Shown here piece by piece: positions 39,887-48,605 of a stretch of DNA of 64,000 nucleotides (positions are counted from its first letter, which is position 1; every line of letters starts with the position of its first letter). The translations under genes were made by a program, and so were the position numbers. The notes beneath the pieces are model-generated. The model saw only the letters and a list, made by a program, of their open reading frames with translations, was not told the DNA's origin and made no database searches. The stretch comes from CAKXIK01 sp050947015. GTDB lineage: Bacteria > Bacillota > Clostridia > Oscillospirales > Acutalibacteraceae. The stretch lies in contig JBMNVT010000011.1 in assembly GCA_050947015.1 (NCBI GenBank), forward strand, positions 1-64,000, read 5' to 3'.

Positions 39887-39929
39887 TCTCTTTTTTCGGA
39901 AATTCAGATTTTTATTGCTGCTTTTCGGG

Positions 39930-39957
39930 GCTGCCGTTTAAACACGGCGGCTTTTTT
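39930..39957 (+). terminator. Orphan plus-strand terminator in the divergent gap
   Basis: GCTGCCGT (39930-39937) pairs with ACGGCGGC (39944-39951, one G-U), then T6. No plus-strand gene lies upstream; it may stop antisense transcription or end a small RNA. Confidence 0.5.
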
Positions 39958-40094
39958 ATTTTATGTCGGGACGTCCGCTGTCTTTGCGCCTTTGAGGCAG
40001 TATGGTCGAATTTTCCTGTTCTTATACGGCGGCGGAAGAAAACAGGAGCGTTCTTCTCCCAAATAGCCAAATTTATCGCAAAACAATAAAAAGG

Positions 40095-40123
40095 TTGACT
40101 TTCCCGCCCGCAGATCGTATACT
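40095..40123 (+). promoter_or_regulatory. Promoter of the DUF2975-regulator pair
   Basis: TTGACT (40095-40100), 17-base spacer, TATACT (40118-40123), about 35 bases before the start codon. Confidence 0.75.
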
Positions 40124-40160
40124 GATTTCAGAAAATCTTTAACAGAAACCGGGGATGTTT

Positions 40161-40640
40161 ATGAATCAGAAAAAGCTTGCCCGATGGCTGAAGGGCATCA
40201 CCATCATTCTTTGCCTGATGCTGCTTTGCGTTTTCTTTGTTCTCAGCCCCATGATCGACAGCGGCCTTGCCGGGCTGACGCCGGCCAACCGGGAAAACTA
40301 CCACGCGTTTTTCATCGTGGCGCGCGTGATGCTGCTGCCCTGTTTTGCGGCGCTCTGGTTTTTCTGGCGCATCTGCCGCAACATCGGCGCCGACCGTTCG
40401 TTCTGCACCGAAAACGTCCGCTGTTTGAAAAATATTGCGATCCTTGCTCTGGGCGATACCGTACTTTGTTTTCTGACCGTTCTCGTCTTCGCCTGTCTGT
40501 CGTCCTTCGGGGCCGGGTTCTACATCGCATCTCTGGTCATGATTGCAATCGGCATTGCAGTGGCAACCGCGGCGCTTGTGCTGGCTCATCTGACCGAAAA
40601 GGCGGCCGCCCTGAAAGCGGAAAATGATCTGACCATCTGA
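40161..40640 (+). CDS. DUF2975-family membrane protein
   Basis: The protein of 159-161 residues has four hydrophobic helices (about residues 12-32, 50-70, 95-115 and 125-150), with a conserved-looking cytoplasmic stretch IGADRSFCTENVRCLKNI between helices 2 and 3. This matches the DUF2975 family, which is regularly encoded beside a small YozG-type regulator, as here (21 bases downstream). Start at 40161 rather than 40155 because CGGGGA lies about 6 bases before it. The function of the family is unknown; a membrane-linked sensor or stress role is a common guess. Confidence 0.88.
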   Translation: MNQKKLARWLKGITIILCLMLLCVFFVLSPMIDSGLAGLTPANRENYHAFFIVARVMLLPCFAALWFFWRICRNIGADRSFCTENVRCLKNIAILALGDTVLCFLTVLVFACLSSFGAGFYIASLVMIAIGIAVATAALVLAHLTEKAAALKAENDLTI

Positions 40641-40661
40641 GCGGGGAAAGGAAGCGTTGCA

Positions 40662-40889
40662 ATGGCAATCCGAATCAATCTGGACGTCATGCTTGCCAAA
40701 CGCAAAATGAGTGTGACGGAGCTTTCCGAGCGCGTCGGTATTACAATGGCCAATATTTCTATTTTGAAAAACGAAAAGGCCAGAGCGATCCGCTTTGAAA
40801 CGCTCAACAGCATCTGCCGGGCGCTGGATTGTCAGCCGGGCGATATCATTGAATACGTTCCGGACCCGCCCAACACCCCGGAAACATAA
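40662..40889 (+). CDS. YozG-type Cro/CI-family helix-turn-helix regulator
   Basis: In 75 residues a single helix-turn-helix is seen (LSERVGITMANISILKNEKARAIRFETLNSICRALDC, shown in part), with the family ending Q-P-G-D-I-I-E-Y. RBS AAAGGAAG lies upstream. It is the second gene of the DUF2975 pair and probably regulates that operon. Confidence 0.92.
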   Translation: MAIRINLDVMLAKRKMSVTELSERVGITMANISILKNEKARAIRFETLNSICRALDCQPGDIIEYVPDPPNTPET

Positions 40890-40930
40890 AAGCTGCAGTT
40901 CCCGGCCGGACAGGGAACTGCAGCTTTTTT
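40889..40930. terminator. Strong bidirectional terminator
   Basis: A perfect 15-bp stem (40889-40903 with 40913-40927) with T6 on the plus strand and T4 on the minus strand, between the regulator and ctpA. Confidence 0.92.
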
Positions 40931-41035
40931 GCGTCACAACCCAAACTGCGCTGCGGACAAAATTAACGCGTTGTATGCCGTTGCAAAACCGCCTGCGAAA
41001 AATTTCCCGGGCAATCCCGCAACCCGCTCTGCCGG

Positions 41036-42391
41036 TTACAGATGCAGAACCTGTCTGGCATCGTCCTCCAGCGCGGCGGCAGAGCTTGTTCCTGCGCCTT
41101 CTGCTCCGGATTCCGCGGAAGCGCTTTCTTCCGCGGAGGAACCGTTGCTGCCTGAGGTGCCGCTGCCTGTGTTGGTCTGCGCCCCGCCGATCATCAGCGC
41201 ACTGACCGCCGTTTTAAGCTGGGTATCCTCATCGTCGGTCAGAAAATAAAATCGTTCCTGCAAATCCTCCGAAAGTTCTGCCACAATATCCGGCGCAACG
41301 CCGACACCGTCAAAATTATCGCTGACCGGCGGGAAAAACTTTGCAATGGTCAGATTCACCGCCGAACCGTCCGTCAACGCAAACAGCTGCTGCATAGTGC
41401 CCTTGCCGTAGGTGGTGGCCCCCACAATGGTTCCCTTGCCATAATCTTTGACCGCACAGGCCAGCAGCTCGGCAGCCGATGCGCTGTTCTGATTCACGAG
41501 CACGGCAAGCGGCAGCGAAAGCTGGTTGGAATCGGACGTGTAAAGCACCTGTCTGGCGCCGTCCTTGCCGGCCGAGGAAACGATGTTGCCCGCCGGAAGA
41601 ATCTGATCCAGCACGGAGGAAACCGCGCTGAGCGAACCGCCCGGGTTGTTGCGCACGTCAATCACCAAGCCCGTGGCGCCCTGCGCGGTCAGGCTGCTGA
41701 CCGCCGTTCTGAACTGGGCCGCGGTGCCGTTTTCGTTTTCGGCGCCGTCGGTAAACTCGGTAATGCGCAAATAACCGATCCCATTTTCCATCAGGCGGTA
41801 ATCAACCGTCACCATATCAAACTGCTTGCGGGTAGCGGTGAGCGGGATGCTTTCCTCTCCGCGCAGTACGGTCAGCTCCACCTCTGTTCCCGATTCGCCG
41901 CCAATCAGGTCGGAAAGCCGACTGTAATCGTTCGCCGTCAACTCCTGATCGCCGACCCTCTGCAAAATATCGCCCTTTTGAATGCCGGCAGCGGCGGCCG
42001 GAGAATTCGGCGTCACCCGCGTTACCGCAATGGTTCCGTCCTGCTGCAGTGTAACGTCCACGCCGATGCCAACCATCTGTCCGCTGAGCTCCAACTGGCG
42101 GGCTGTATATTCCGCCTGCGTCAGGTAATAGCTGTGTTTGTCATCAATACCGTTCATATAACCCTGCGCAATCGCGTTGTTCAGCGCCGTTTGGTCCAGC
42201 TCGTTCAGGTAATTTTTGCGCACCTTCTGGTCGATCTCGCTGAGCTTGGAAAACATTTTCATCCGCTCGCTCAAATCGTCCACCTGTGCCTTAGTGCGGT
42301 TGATGGTATACTGATAAGTCAGCGACATGGTCAGCGTTGCCGTCACAGCCATCAGGGCGATCGCCACGCCCCAGGAAATCCGTTTTTTCAT
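41036..42391 (-). CDS. ctpA: C-terminal processing peptidase, S41 family, with PDZ domain
   Basis: The 451-residue protein has an N-terminal membrane anchor (about 8-25), a PDZ domain (about 95-185, with IQKGDILQRVGDQ), and the S41 protease core. The Ser/Lys dyad motifs are QNSASAAELLA and TYGKGTMQ. A Ser/Glu/Ala-rich tail follows. Such proteases act outside the membrane on exported proteins and often control peptidoglycan hydrolases. It is the last gene of the ftsE-ftsX-envC-ctpA block, which supports a role in activating or degrading division-linked hydrolases. Start at 42391 (AAAGGA upstream). Confidence 0.92.
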   Translation of the reverse strand: MKKRISWGVAIALMAVTATLTMSLTYQYTINRTKAQVDDLSERMKMFSKLSEIDQKVRKNYLNELDQTALNNAIAQGYMNGIDDKHSYYLTQAEYTARQLELSGQMVGIGVDVTLQQDGTIAVTRVTPNSPAAAAGIQKGDILQRVGDQELTANDYSRLSDLIGGESGTEVELTVLRGEESIPLTATRKQFDMVTVDYRLMENGIGYLRITEFTDGAENENGTAAQFRTAVSSLTAQGATGLVIDVRNNPGGSLSAVSSVLDQILPAGNIVSSAGKDGARQVLYTSDSNQLSLPLAVLVNQNSASAAELLACAVKDYGKGTIVGATTYGKGTMQQLFALTDGSAVNLTIAKFFPPVSDNFDGVGVAPDIVAELSEDLQERFYFLTDDEDTQLKTAVSALMIGGAQTNTGSGTSGSNGSSAEESASAESGAEGAGTSSAAALEDDARQVLHL

Positions 42392-42483
42392 AATATTGAT
42401 TCGTCCTTTCACGGCCGACCGAAACGGCCGTCATCCTGAAACGCCGCCGCAGGGCGGTGCGACGCTCTCCCTGCAGTTTTCCC

Positions 42484-42518
42484 GCAGGCTCCGGTTTTAT
42501 CACCAAACCGGAGCCTGC
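42484..42518 (-). other. Strong hairpin in the envC-ctpA gap
   Basis: A 14-bp stem GCAGGCTCCGGTTT/AAACCGGAGCCTGC (42484-42497 with 42505-42518) lies three bases after the envC-like stop codon and has no T run. It may protect the upstream mRNA from 3' decay and reduce ctpA expression. Confidence 0.5.
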
Positions 42519-42520
42519 CG

Positions 42521-43711
42521 TCATTTCAGTTGGAAATAATTCAGCGGATTCACCGGTGTCCCGCGGATCAGCACGCCGAAATGCAGGTGAGGCCCGGTCG
42601 AAATTCCCGAACTACCAACATAAGCGATCGCCTGTCCTTTTTTCACCGTTTGCCCGGCTTTGACCAAAAGGCCGCTGGTGTGTCCGTAAAGCGTGGCAAT
42701 ACCGCCGCCGTGATCGATCTGCACATAAATTCCGTAAACGGCGTTATTGTACGAGGCGACCGCGACCACGCCGGAATCCGCTGCAACGATTGTTTTTCCA
42801 TAGATCCCTGCGCCGGAAATATCGATCCCGCGGTGATTATTGGCTCCTCCAAAATACTGCGTAATGTTCGACTTGCGGGAGTACCCGGGCATCGGCCAGA
42901 TAAAGCTGCCGGTACTCACCGGCTTGTTCGCGTTTGCATTTGCCTCCTGTTGCTTGTAATAATCAATCCACCACTGCTTGATTTCCTCATCGGCCTTGGC
43001 AAACGCGGCGTTGATTTCCTTTTGTCTGGCTGCGGTAACGGCCTGCGAGGCCTGCAATTCTCTGGAAATGCGTTCGCTTTCCGCCATTGCGCTCTGCAGC
43101 TGCTGCTTTTGGGAGTCATACTGTGTTTTCGCCTCGGCAAGCTGCGCGCGGTCGGCCTCAATGCTCTCCTTTTCGGCTCTGATGCTCTCGCTCTGCGTCT
43201 TCAGCGAGGAAATAATGCTCTGGTCATGGTCGCTGATCGCCTGAACAAACTGCGAGCGGTTCAAAAAATCGGTCACATTGTCGGCGGAAAATAAAATATC
43301 GAGCATCGATGCCTCGCCAAGCATGTAAATCGCCTTCAGGCGCGCCTTCAACGTTGCAAAATTGGAGCTGATCTGTGCCTCCGCTTCGGAAATCTGCGCC
43401 TCTTTTTCCGAAATCTGCGCGTCATAACCGGAAATCTGCGCATTCAGGTTATCAATTTGTCCCTGCGCATTGGCAATTTTCAGCTGCAGCGACTGCTGGT
43501 ATGCTGCCTGAGACTGCTGCTGATTCTTCAGGTTCTTGAGCTGCGCGTCCAGCTTGGCCTGCTCCTGTTTCAGCGCGTTGAGCTTGTTCTGCAGCTGGGA
43601 AAGGCTCGTGGCCGCGTCCGCCCGGCATGCGGCTGCCGGAGCGGCAAATACCGCGCCGATTACCAGCACCGCGCAAAGCAGCGCCGAAATCCATCGAAGC
43701 TTTTTATTCAT
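42521..43711 (-). CDS. EnvC/PcsB-like murein hydrolase activator with M23 peptidase domain
   Basis: The 396-residue protein has a signal peptide (about 1-30), two long coiled-coil stretches (about 33-125 and 160-250, rich in Q-Q-S-Q, I-S-E-K-E-A-Q) and a C-terminal M23 domain with the zinc motifs HRGIDISG and HLHFG. The metal ligands are kept, so it may be a peptidase itself, unlike E. coli EnvC. The start overlaps the end of ftsX by eight bases; FtsEX is known to control such hydrolases across the membrane through the coiled coil. Confidence 0.92.
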   Translation of the reverse strand: MNKKLRWISALLCAVLVIGAVFAAPAAACRADAATSLSQLQNKLNALKQEQAKLDAQLKNLKNQQQSQAAYQQSLQLKIANAQGQIDNLNAQISGYDAQISEKEAQISEAEAQISSNFATLKARLKAIYMLGEASMLDILFSADNVTDFLNRSQFVQAISDHDQSIISSLKTQSESIRAEKESIEADRAQLAEAKTQYDSQKQQLQSAMAESERISRELQASQAVTAARQKEINAAFAKADEEIKQWWIDYYKQQEANANANKPVSTGSFIWPMPGYSRKSNITQYFGGANNHRGIDISGAGIYGKTIVAADSGVVAVASYNNAVYGIYVQIDHGGGIATLYGHTSGLLVKAGQTVKKGQAIAYVGSSGISTGPHLHFGVLIRGTPVNPLNYFQLK

Positions 43712-44603
43712 AAAGATCTCCTCCTTCGCTTTTCAAATACTTCCCGATGGAAATTACGCCGCCAATTGCGCCGAAAATAACACCCGCGCCGAGGAACGCG
43801 GCGGCAAACAGCCAGCGGTAACGGTCAAAGCTGACCAGCGAAAAGAACATCTCGCTCCCCCAGCTGACATTGTTGTAAATATAATCGATCAGCAGCGTTG
43901 CCAGCACACCGGACAGGATTCCGATAACAACGCCCTCCGCCACAAACGGAACGCGGATAAACCAATCCGTCGCGCCGACGGACTTCATAATGCTGATCTC
44001 CTTGCGACGGTTGAACATCGTCACGCGGATCGTGTTCGTAATGATAAACATGGAAACCACAATCAGCAGCGCAATAATCCAGATCAGCGTCCCGTTGACC
44101 GTGTGCTCCACCTGTGTAATCTTTTTCGGCACATCGCTCTCGCCGCGCACCTTCTGAACGCCGTCAAGCTCCTGGAGCAGTGCGACGGTAGCGTCGTACT
44201 GCTCCAGATCCGAAAGCGTCACGCGGTACGCGTTCGGCAGAGGATTGTCGGCAGCAAGCTCGTCAAGGAGCGCCTCGCCGTTTTCCACCTGATCCATCAA
44301 CTCCTGCAGTCCCTCATCCTTCGTCACCAGCGTGGTTTCGGAGACATTTGGAATTTTGCTGATCTCGTCCCCGACCTTGACTGCTTCCAGCACGCCCACG
44401 TTATCGTTCAGGTAAACCATCACCAGATTGTTCTGTTCCACCTTGGACATGATAGACGCCACATTAAGAGAAAGCAACACAGAGCCGCCGCTGAGCAGCA
44501 TGCACGAAATCAAAACCCCAACCGATGCAAAAGACATCAGCCGGTTGCTCCAGAAATTGCGGATTCCCTCGCGCAGAAGGTACCCGATACTGCCGATTTT
44601 CAT
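43704..44603 (-). CDS. ftsX: Cell division permease-like protein FtsX
   Basis: The 299-residue protein has an N-terminal helix (about 25-45), an extracytoplasmic domain (about 50-165) and three C-terminal helices, the FtsX pattern. Conserved segments include IGYLLREGIRNFWSNRLM at the start and MKSVGATDWFIRVPFVAEGVVIG. It has no ATPase activity itself and passes FtsE conformational changes to an outside hydrolase. Gap to ftsE is 44 bases. Confidence 0.96.
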   Translation of the reverse strand: MKIGSIGYLLREGIRNFWSNRLMSFASVGVLISCMLLSGGSVLLSLNVASIMSKVEQNNLVMVYLNDNVGVLEAVKVGDEISKIPNVSETTLVTKDEGLQELMDQVENGEALLDELAADNPLPNAYRVTLSDLEQYDATVALLQELDGVQKVRGESDVPKKITQVEHTVNGTLIWIIALLIVVSMFIITNTIRVTMFNRRKEISIMKSVGATDWFIRVPFVAEGVVIGILSGVLATLLIDYIYNNVSWGSEMFFSLVSFDRYRWLFAAAFLGAGVIFGAIGGVISIGKYLKSEGGDLYE

Positions 44604-44647
44604 AAATATAACCTCACCTTTCCGCTGTGCTGCAGGCTGATCGCCGG

Positions 44648-45340
44648 TCAGGCGTCCGCGCCCCGGCCAAGCCCGGGGTTGGCGGTGTCTGCCACCACAC
44701 AGCCGTCGCTGATTTCCACCACGCGGCGGTGAAAGCGTTTGACAAGCTGATGCTCATGCGTCACCATCAGAACGGTGGTTCCGCGGCGGTTGATCTCATT
44801 GAGCAGATCAACAATTTCATAGGAAAGCGTGGGATCAATATTGCCGGTAGGCTCGTCCGCGATAATCAGGCCGGGGTTGTTGACCAGCGCGCGGGCCAGC
44901 CCCACCCGCTGCTGCTCGCCGCCGGAAAGCTCGGTCGGCAGGCAGCGCGCCTTCTCCTCCAGCCCCACCAGCGAAAGAATGTACGGCACACGCTTACGGA
45001 TTTCCCGCGAGGATGCTCCGACCACATGCATGGCAAACGCCACGTTGTCATACACCGTCATCTTATCAATCAGGCGAAAATCCTGAAACACAATTCCCAT
45101 GGTGCGGCGCAGAAACGGAACGTCGCGGTGGCGCACGGTGGAAAGCTTGCGTCCGTTAACAATAATCTCGCCGCCGCTAGGAACCTCTTCCCGCATAATC
45201 AGCTTGAGAAACGTGCTTTTCCCTGCGCCGGACGCGCCGACAATAAACACAAATTCGCCTTTCTGCACATTCAGGCTCACATTTTTGAGCGCCACGGTGC
45301 CGTTGTCATACGTCTTGGAAACATTGCGGAATTCAACCAT
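44648..45340 (-). CDS. ftsE: Cell division ATP-binding protein FtsE
   Basis: The 230-residue ABC ATPase has Walker A GASGAGKST, signature LSGGEQQRVGLARAL, Walker B LIIADEPTGNID and the H-loop MVTHEH. The Q-loop region IGIVFQDFRLIDKMTVYDN (first residue M in the gene) fits FtsE. It works with FtsX at the division site. RBS GTGAGG lies 7 bases before the ATG. Confidence 0.97.
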   Translation of the reverse strand: MVEFRNVSKTYDNGTVALKNVSLNVQKGEFVFIVGASGAGKSTFLKLIMREEVPSGGEIIVNGRKLSTVRHRDVPFLRRTMGIVFQDFRLIDKMTVYDNVAFAMHVVGASSREIRKRVPYILSLVGLEEKARCLPTELSGGEQQRVGLARALVNNPGLIIADEPTGNIDPTLSYEIVDLLNEINRRGTTVLMVTHEHQLVKRFHRRVVEISDGCVVADTANPGLGRGADA

Positions 45341-45390
45341 GCGCCGGCCTCACTTTCCAATAATTTGATATTTATGCCATGAACTTCAAA

Positions 45391-45420
45391 GCTCCCCCTC
45401 CTGCGCGCAGGAAGGAGAGC
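45391..45420 (-). terminator. Possible weak terminator after the PucR-type gene
   Basis: A 14-bp imperfect GC-rich hairpin around TCCTGCGCGCAGGA, with only three T on the minus strand. Confidence 0.35.
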
Positions 45421-45444
45421 CGTGCTTAAAAAGTTCAGTTCGAA

Positions 45445-46530
45445 TCAGTACTTAATCGGATTCGCCGTCAGGTATTTCTTAACCATCAAGGCCACCTTGA
45501 ACACAATGGCGTCCTCAAACTCGCGCAGGTCAAGCCCGGTGAGCTTCTTGATTTTCTCCAAACGGTAAACCAGCGTGTTGCGGTGCACAAACAGCTTGCG
45601 GCTTGTTTCGGAAACATTGAGATTGTTTTCAAAAAAACGCTGAATGGTAAAGAGCGTCTCCTGATCGAGCGATTCGATGGAGCCTTTGGAAAACACCTCG
45701 CGCAGGAACATTTCGCACAGCGTGGTCGGCAGCTGGTAAATCAGGCGGGCAATGCCGAGATTGTCGTAGCTGACAATCGTCTTTTCGGTATCGAACACCT
45801 TGCCGACCTCCAGCGAAATCTGTGCCTCCTTAAACGAGCGCGCCAGATCCTTGATGCCCGAGGTAGTGGTGCCGATACCAACGATCACATGCGTATAAAA
45901 CTCACTGCTGAGCGTGTCCACAATTGAGCTTGCAAGCTTTTCAAGATCCTTGGTGCCAATGCCCGCGCGGATCTCTTTTACGATTGCGATATCGTTTTCA
46001 TTGATATTGATGACAAAATCCTTGTTTTTGTCCGGGAACAGGTTCTGCACAATATCATAAACCGAAATATCTGTCTTGGAAACCACACGAACCAGCATAC
46101 ACACGCGCGTCACATCGGAGTTGAAGTGCAGCTCGCGCGCTTTCAGGTAGATATCTCCGGGCAGAATATTGTCAAGAATTACATTCTTAATAAAATTGCC
46201 GCGATCGTATTTTTCATCATAATACTGTTTGATGCTGCTCATGGAGATGGCCAGCAGCGAAACATACTTCTGTGCAAGGTCATCGGTGCCCTCGACAAAA
46301 ACGATATACTCGGCGCGCGGCTTGCTGCCGAACGTCTGATAGGTGTAACTGCCGATCACAAACGGCTCCGGATTGCTCAGCTGCTCGGTGGTAATATCCT
46401 CATTCACTTCCCCGATTTTGCCCAGCTCGCTGCAGGCAATCGTCACAGAGGTCTCGTCCACCACGCCGATCGTTCGATCGATGGCGTCTTTCATCTGATG
46501 CACGACACTTTGGAAAAGTCTGTTTGACAT
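45445..46530 (-). CDS. PucR/CdaR-type transcriptional regulator
   Basis: The 361-residue protein ends with the PucR C-terminal helix-turn-helix (about 305-355: FFENNLNVSETSRKLFVHRNTLVYRLEKI, given in part; the F-V-H-R-N-T-L-x-Y-R-L signature is exact). The central part is a GGDEF-like/GAF-like sensory region as in CdaR and purine-catabolism activators. Start at 46530 (GAGGGG upstream). It stands alone before ftsE and has its own promoter with a palindrome at the start site. The ligand is unknown. Confidence 0.9.
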   Translation of the reverse strand: MSNRLFQSVVHQMKDAIDRTIGVVDETSVTIACSELGKIGEVNEDITTEQLSNPEPFVIGSYTYQTFGSKPRAEYIVFVEGTDDLAQKYVSLLAISMSSIKQYYDEKYDRGNFIKNVILDNILPGDIYLKARELHFNSDVTRVCMLVRVVSKTDISVYDIVQNLFPDKNKDFVININENDIAIVKEIRAGIGTKDLEKLASSIVDTLSSEFYTHVIVGIGTTTSGIKDLARSFKEAQISLEVGKVFDTEKTIVSYDNLGIARLIYQLPTTLCEMFLREVFSKGSIESLDQETLFTIQRFFENNLNVSETSRKLFVHRNTLVYRLEKIKKLTGLDLREFEDAIVFKVALMVKKYLTANPIKY

Positions 46531-46670
46531 AACATTCCCCTCACTTCTGTTTGATATATACGACCTTTCGGCCCGCACCCTTCGGGCGATCTTTCCGGGA
46601 AAACGATTTTGGCAAACCGGCTGAAATACATTCTGCCGGAGCCTGTGGTTGTTTGACCCACCGAAAAGGT

Positions 46671-46722
46671 GTACGTTTCAACGTACTTCTTTTATTTTAC
46701 ATAATCAAGCTTATTTTTGCAA
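46671..46722 (-). promoter_or_regulatory. Promoter and palindrome of the PucR-type gene
   Basis: TTGCAA (46722-46717), 17-base spacer, TAAAAT (46699-46694). The perfect inverted repeat GTACGTT-TC-AACGTAC (46671-46686) sits at the expected transcription start, a typical position for an autorepressor site. Confidence 0.65.
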
Positions 46723-46822
46723 CCGTTTCCGTTCGGAAATGAATGGTTTTTGCAGAAAAGAGCCTCTGTTTACAAAAAATTAACATTTTCACGCTGCAAA
46801 ATTCGCCCTCTGCCCCGGAATT

Positions 46823-47782
46823 TTACCGGATTGTGGTGATGTCAATATCAGAATAAGCGTCGGCATACTCCACCTTCTGCACGGCAGTCTTTTCGCTGAC
46901 CGCCGTGTTGAGCCCGGCGTAATAGTCGTCTTCCAGCAAAGAAGAAAGATTGTTGACCAGATATTGTTCTTCCATCGGCAGACGCAGAATGATGTGGTAG
47001 CCAAATTGACTTTCCACGGGGTCGCTAATCTCGTTTTCCTTCAGCGCAAACGTCGTAGTCTCAAAACTTTCCACCATTTTGCCGGTGGTAAAATAATAAC
47101 CGTCCGGGCTGCTTTCCATACCGGGATCCTCGCCGTATTTCCGAACCAGTTCGTCAAAATCGCCGCCCGCCTGAGCCAGCGCGGCAACGTCCTGTGCCTT
47201 TTTCAGCTTTTCGGCCTTGTCCGCTTCTTCATTATCGGCCAGTTTGTCAAACTGGATCAGAATATGTTTGGCGCGAACGTAATTCTTCTGAATCGTTTCT
47301 TTTTGGGTTTCATAAACATAGCGGTTCTGCAGCTGAGCAAACTCCACCGCCTGCCGGTAGCTTTCTTCAGTATAATAGTTTTCCGTCAGCGCCTGCTGAT
47401 AGCTTTCGGTGCTGCCATAATAGGTTTTTAGGCTCTCCAACTGAGCCTCCACGTTTTCGTTGTCTGCATCGGTCAGCGCCACATTGCTTTCGTCCAGAAT
47501 CGCCTGCATGGCGTACTTGCTCTGCAGCTGTGCCAGAACGCTTGTTTTCAGCGTTTCTTTGGCAGCAACATTGTCGTTCCAGTAGGCGTCGTCGCCTTTG
47601 TCGTACTGCGCCTTTAAATACAGGTAGTATGTGCGGTATTCCTCCACCGTAACGGGGCTGCCGTCAATCGTCAGCAGCGTGGTGTCGGCCGCAAGCGGCT
47701 GCTTGCCGGCGCCGCACCCGCCAAACGCCGTGCAAAGCAAAATCGCCGCCGACAACAGCGCAATCAAGCGAAATTTTTTCAT
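46823..47782 (-). CDS. prsA: PrsA-like lipoprotein peptidyl-prolyl isomerase
   Basis: Start at 47782 gives 319 residues with a lipoprotein signal (MKKFRLIALLS..., lipobox FGGC). Residues about 40-170 form the SurA/PrsA N-terminal chaperone part and about 175-275 a parvulin domain (VRAKHILIQFD, then YGEDPGMESSPDGYYF and SQFGYHIILRL). PrsA-type foldases help exported proteins fold outside the membrane. Some members with a G-x-x-S-x-x-G-Y-Y-F pattern are active isomerases; this one keeps it. It has its own promoter and is convergent with none of its close neighbours. Confidence 0.88.
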   Translation of the reverse strand: MKKFRLIALLSAAILLCTAFGGCGAGKQPLAADTTLLTIDGSPVTVEEYRTYYLYLKAQYDKGDDAYWNDNVAAKETLKTSVLAQLQSKYAMQAILDESNVALTDADNENVEAQLESLKTYYGSTESYQQALTENYYTEESYRQAVEFAQLQNRYVYETQKETIQKNYVRAKHILIQFDKLADNEEADKAEKLKKAQDVAALAQAGGDFDELVRKYGEDPGMESSPDGYYFTTGKMVESFETTTFALKENEISDPVESQFGYHIILRLPMEEQYLVNNLSSLLEDDYYAGLNTAVSEKTAVQKVEYADAYSDIDITTIR

Positions 47783-47886
47783 GAAAGCTATCATTCCTTT
47801 TTATCATTTTGTATTCACAGAAAATGTTTTCCCTCTGAAATCCCGTGCATTTCATTTCTGCCGAAATTAAAAATGTTTCTTTTTCT

Positions 47887-47915
47887 ATTATGCTGGAAAA
47901 AGCTGAAAAAGTCAA
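47887..47915 (-). promoter_or_regulatory. Promoter of prsA
   Basis: TTGACT (47915-47910), 17-base spacer, CATAAT (47892-47887). Confidence 0.55.
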
Positions 47916-47935
47916 AAGAAAATTCTGTGAAGCGA

Positions 47936-47963
47936 AAATATTGCTGTCGGCGGGGCATACTAA
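47936..47963 (+). promoter_or_regulatory. Weak candidate SigmaE/SigmaG-like promoter
   Basis: AAATATT (47936-47942), 13 bases, CATACTAA (47956-47963). It resembles sporulation promoters upstream of the two tiny genes, but the leader would be about 110 bases. Apart from this and the prsA promoter, the 47783-48080 interval holds nothing I recognise. Confidence 0.3.
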
Positions 47964-48080
47964 CTTGGATTTGCAGCAGAACCCGATCACAGGCGTCACA
48001 TCGCGTTTTTCGGTCTCCTGCGGCGAATCGGCATGCAGAATTGCAAAAAGGATTTTATGTATAGAAAGGACCTGTCGATT

Positions 48081-48257
48081 ATGGCACAAAAATGTTCCGA
48101 CCTTGCCGCGCTGCTTCGCGATGACGAAGAAGCGGCAAAATATTTTGCTTCCCTGCCGGATTATGTTCAGGAAACCATGCGGGAACGCTCCTCCAACATC
48201 AACTCATTGCTCAGCTTGCGCGATTATGCCGAAAACCTGACGCGCGGAGACAATTGA
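48081..48257 (+). CDS. Tiny helical protein of unknown function, 58 aa (paralogue 1)
   Basis: The ATG at 48081 follows AAAGGA. The sequence is soluble and helical with the core KYFASLPDYVQETM and, after about 12 residues, SLLSLRDYAENL. The next gene encodes a related protein (shared Y-F-x-(S/T)-L-P and L-(R/K)-(D/E)-Y-A-E), so this is a tandem duplication. There is no signal peptide. Proteins with a Y-x-x-L-P...Y-A-E layout occur in Clostridia as uncharacterised small proteins. Function unknown. Confidence 0.8.
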   Translation: MAQKCSDLAALLRDDEEAAKYFASLPDYVQETMRERSSNINSLLSLRDYAENLTRGDN

Positions 48258-48285
48258 GCACCCGGGAAAGGACGTGAGCCAAACC

Positions 48286-48447
48286 ATGCCTGATCTGTTT
48301 CATTTCAGCCCCGAAATGCAGCTCTATTTTCAAACGCTGCCTGCAGAAACGCGTCAATCGGTTCTGCAAAGCAGCGCAAAGCTAAACTGCCTGGAGGACT
48401 TAAAGGAATACGCCGAGCATTTCTGCGGACAAAAACCGGAACCCTAA
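48286..48447 (+). CDS. Tiny helical protein of unknown function, 53 aa (paralogue 2)
   Basis: This short gene has a good ribosome binding site (GGGAAAGGA at 48264-48272) and starts MPDLFHFSPEM. It aligns along its length with the preceding 58-residue protein: LYFQTLPAETRQSVL and CLEDLKEYAEHF match KYFASLPDYVQETM and SLLSLRDYAENL. The conservation of the pattern and not of the DNA shows an old duplication under selection. The gap to paralogue 1 is 28 bases, and a strong terminator follows about 90 bases later. Confidence 0.78.
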   Translation: MPDLFHFSPEMQLYFQTLPAETRQSVLQSSAKLNCLEDLKEYAEHFCGQKPEP

Positions 48448-48534
48448 CCAAGTTCACACACCCTGACGGCACTGCGACAGCTGTTTGCGAAAGCGCAATT
48501 CCACCCCGGGAAAACGCTTTCACACTCTGCCAAA

Positions 48535-48574
48535 AACGGCCTCTGCTGCGAAACATCAGCAGAGGCCGTTTTTT
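48535..48574. terminator. Bidirectional terminator
   Basis: A 14-bp perfect stem (48535-48548 with 48557-48570) with a long T run on the plus strand and A run on the other side. Confidence 0.9.
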
Positions 48575-48605
48575 ATGAAGGTTACAACCGCTCCAGCGGA
48601 ATGAT

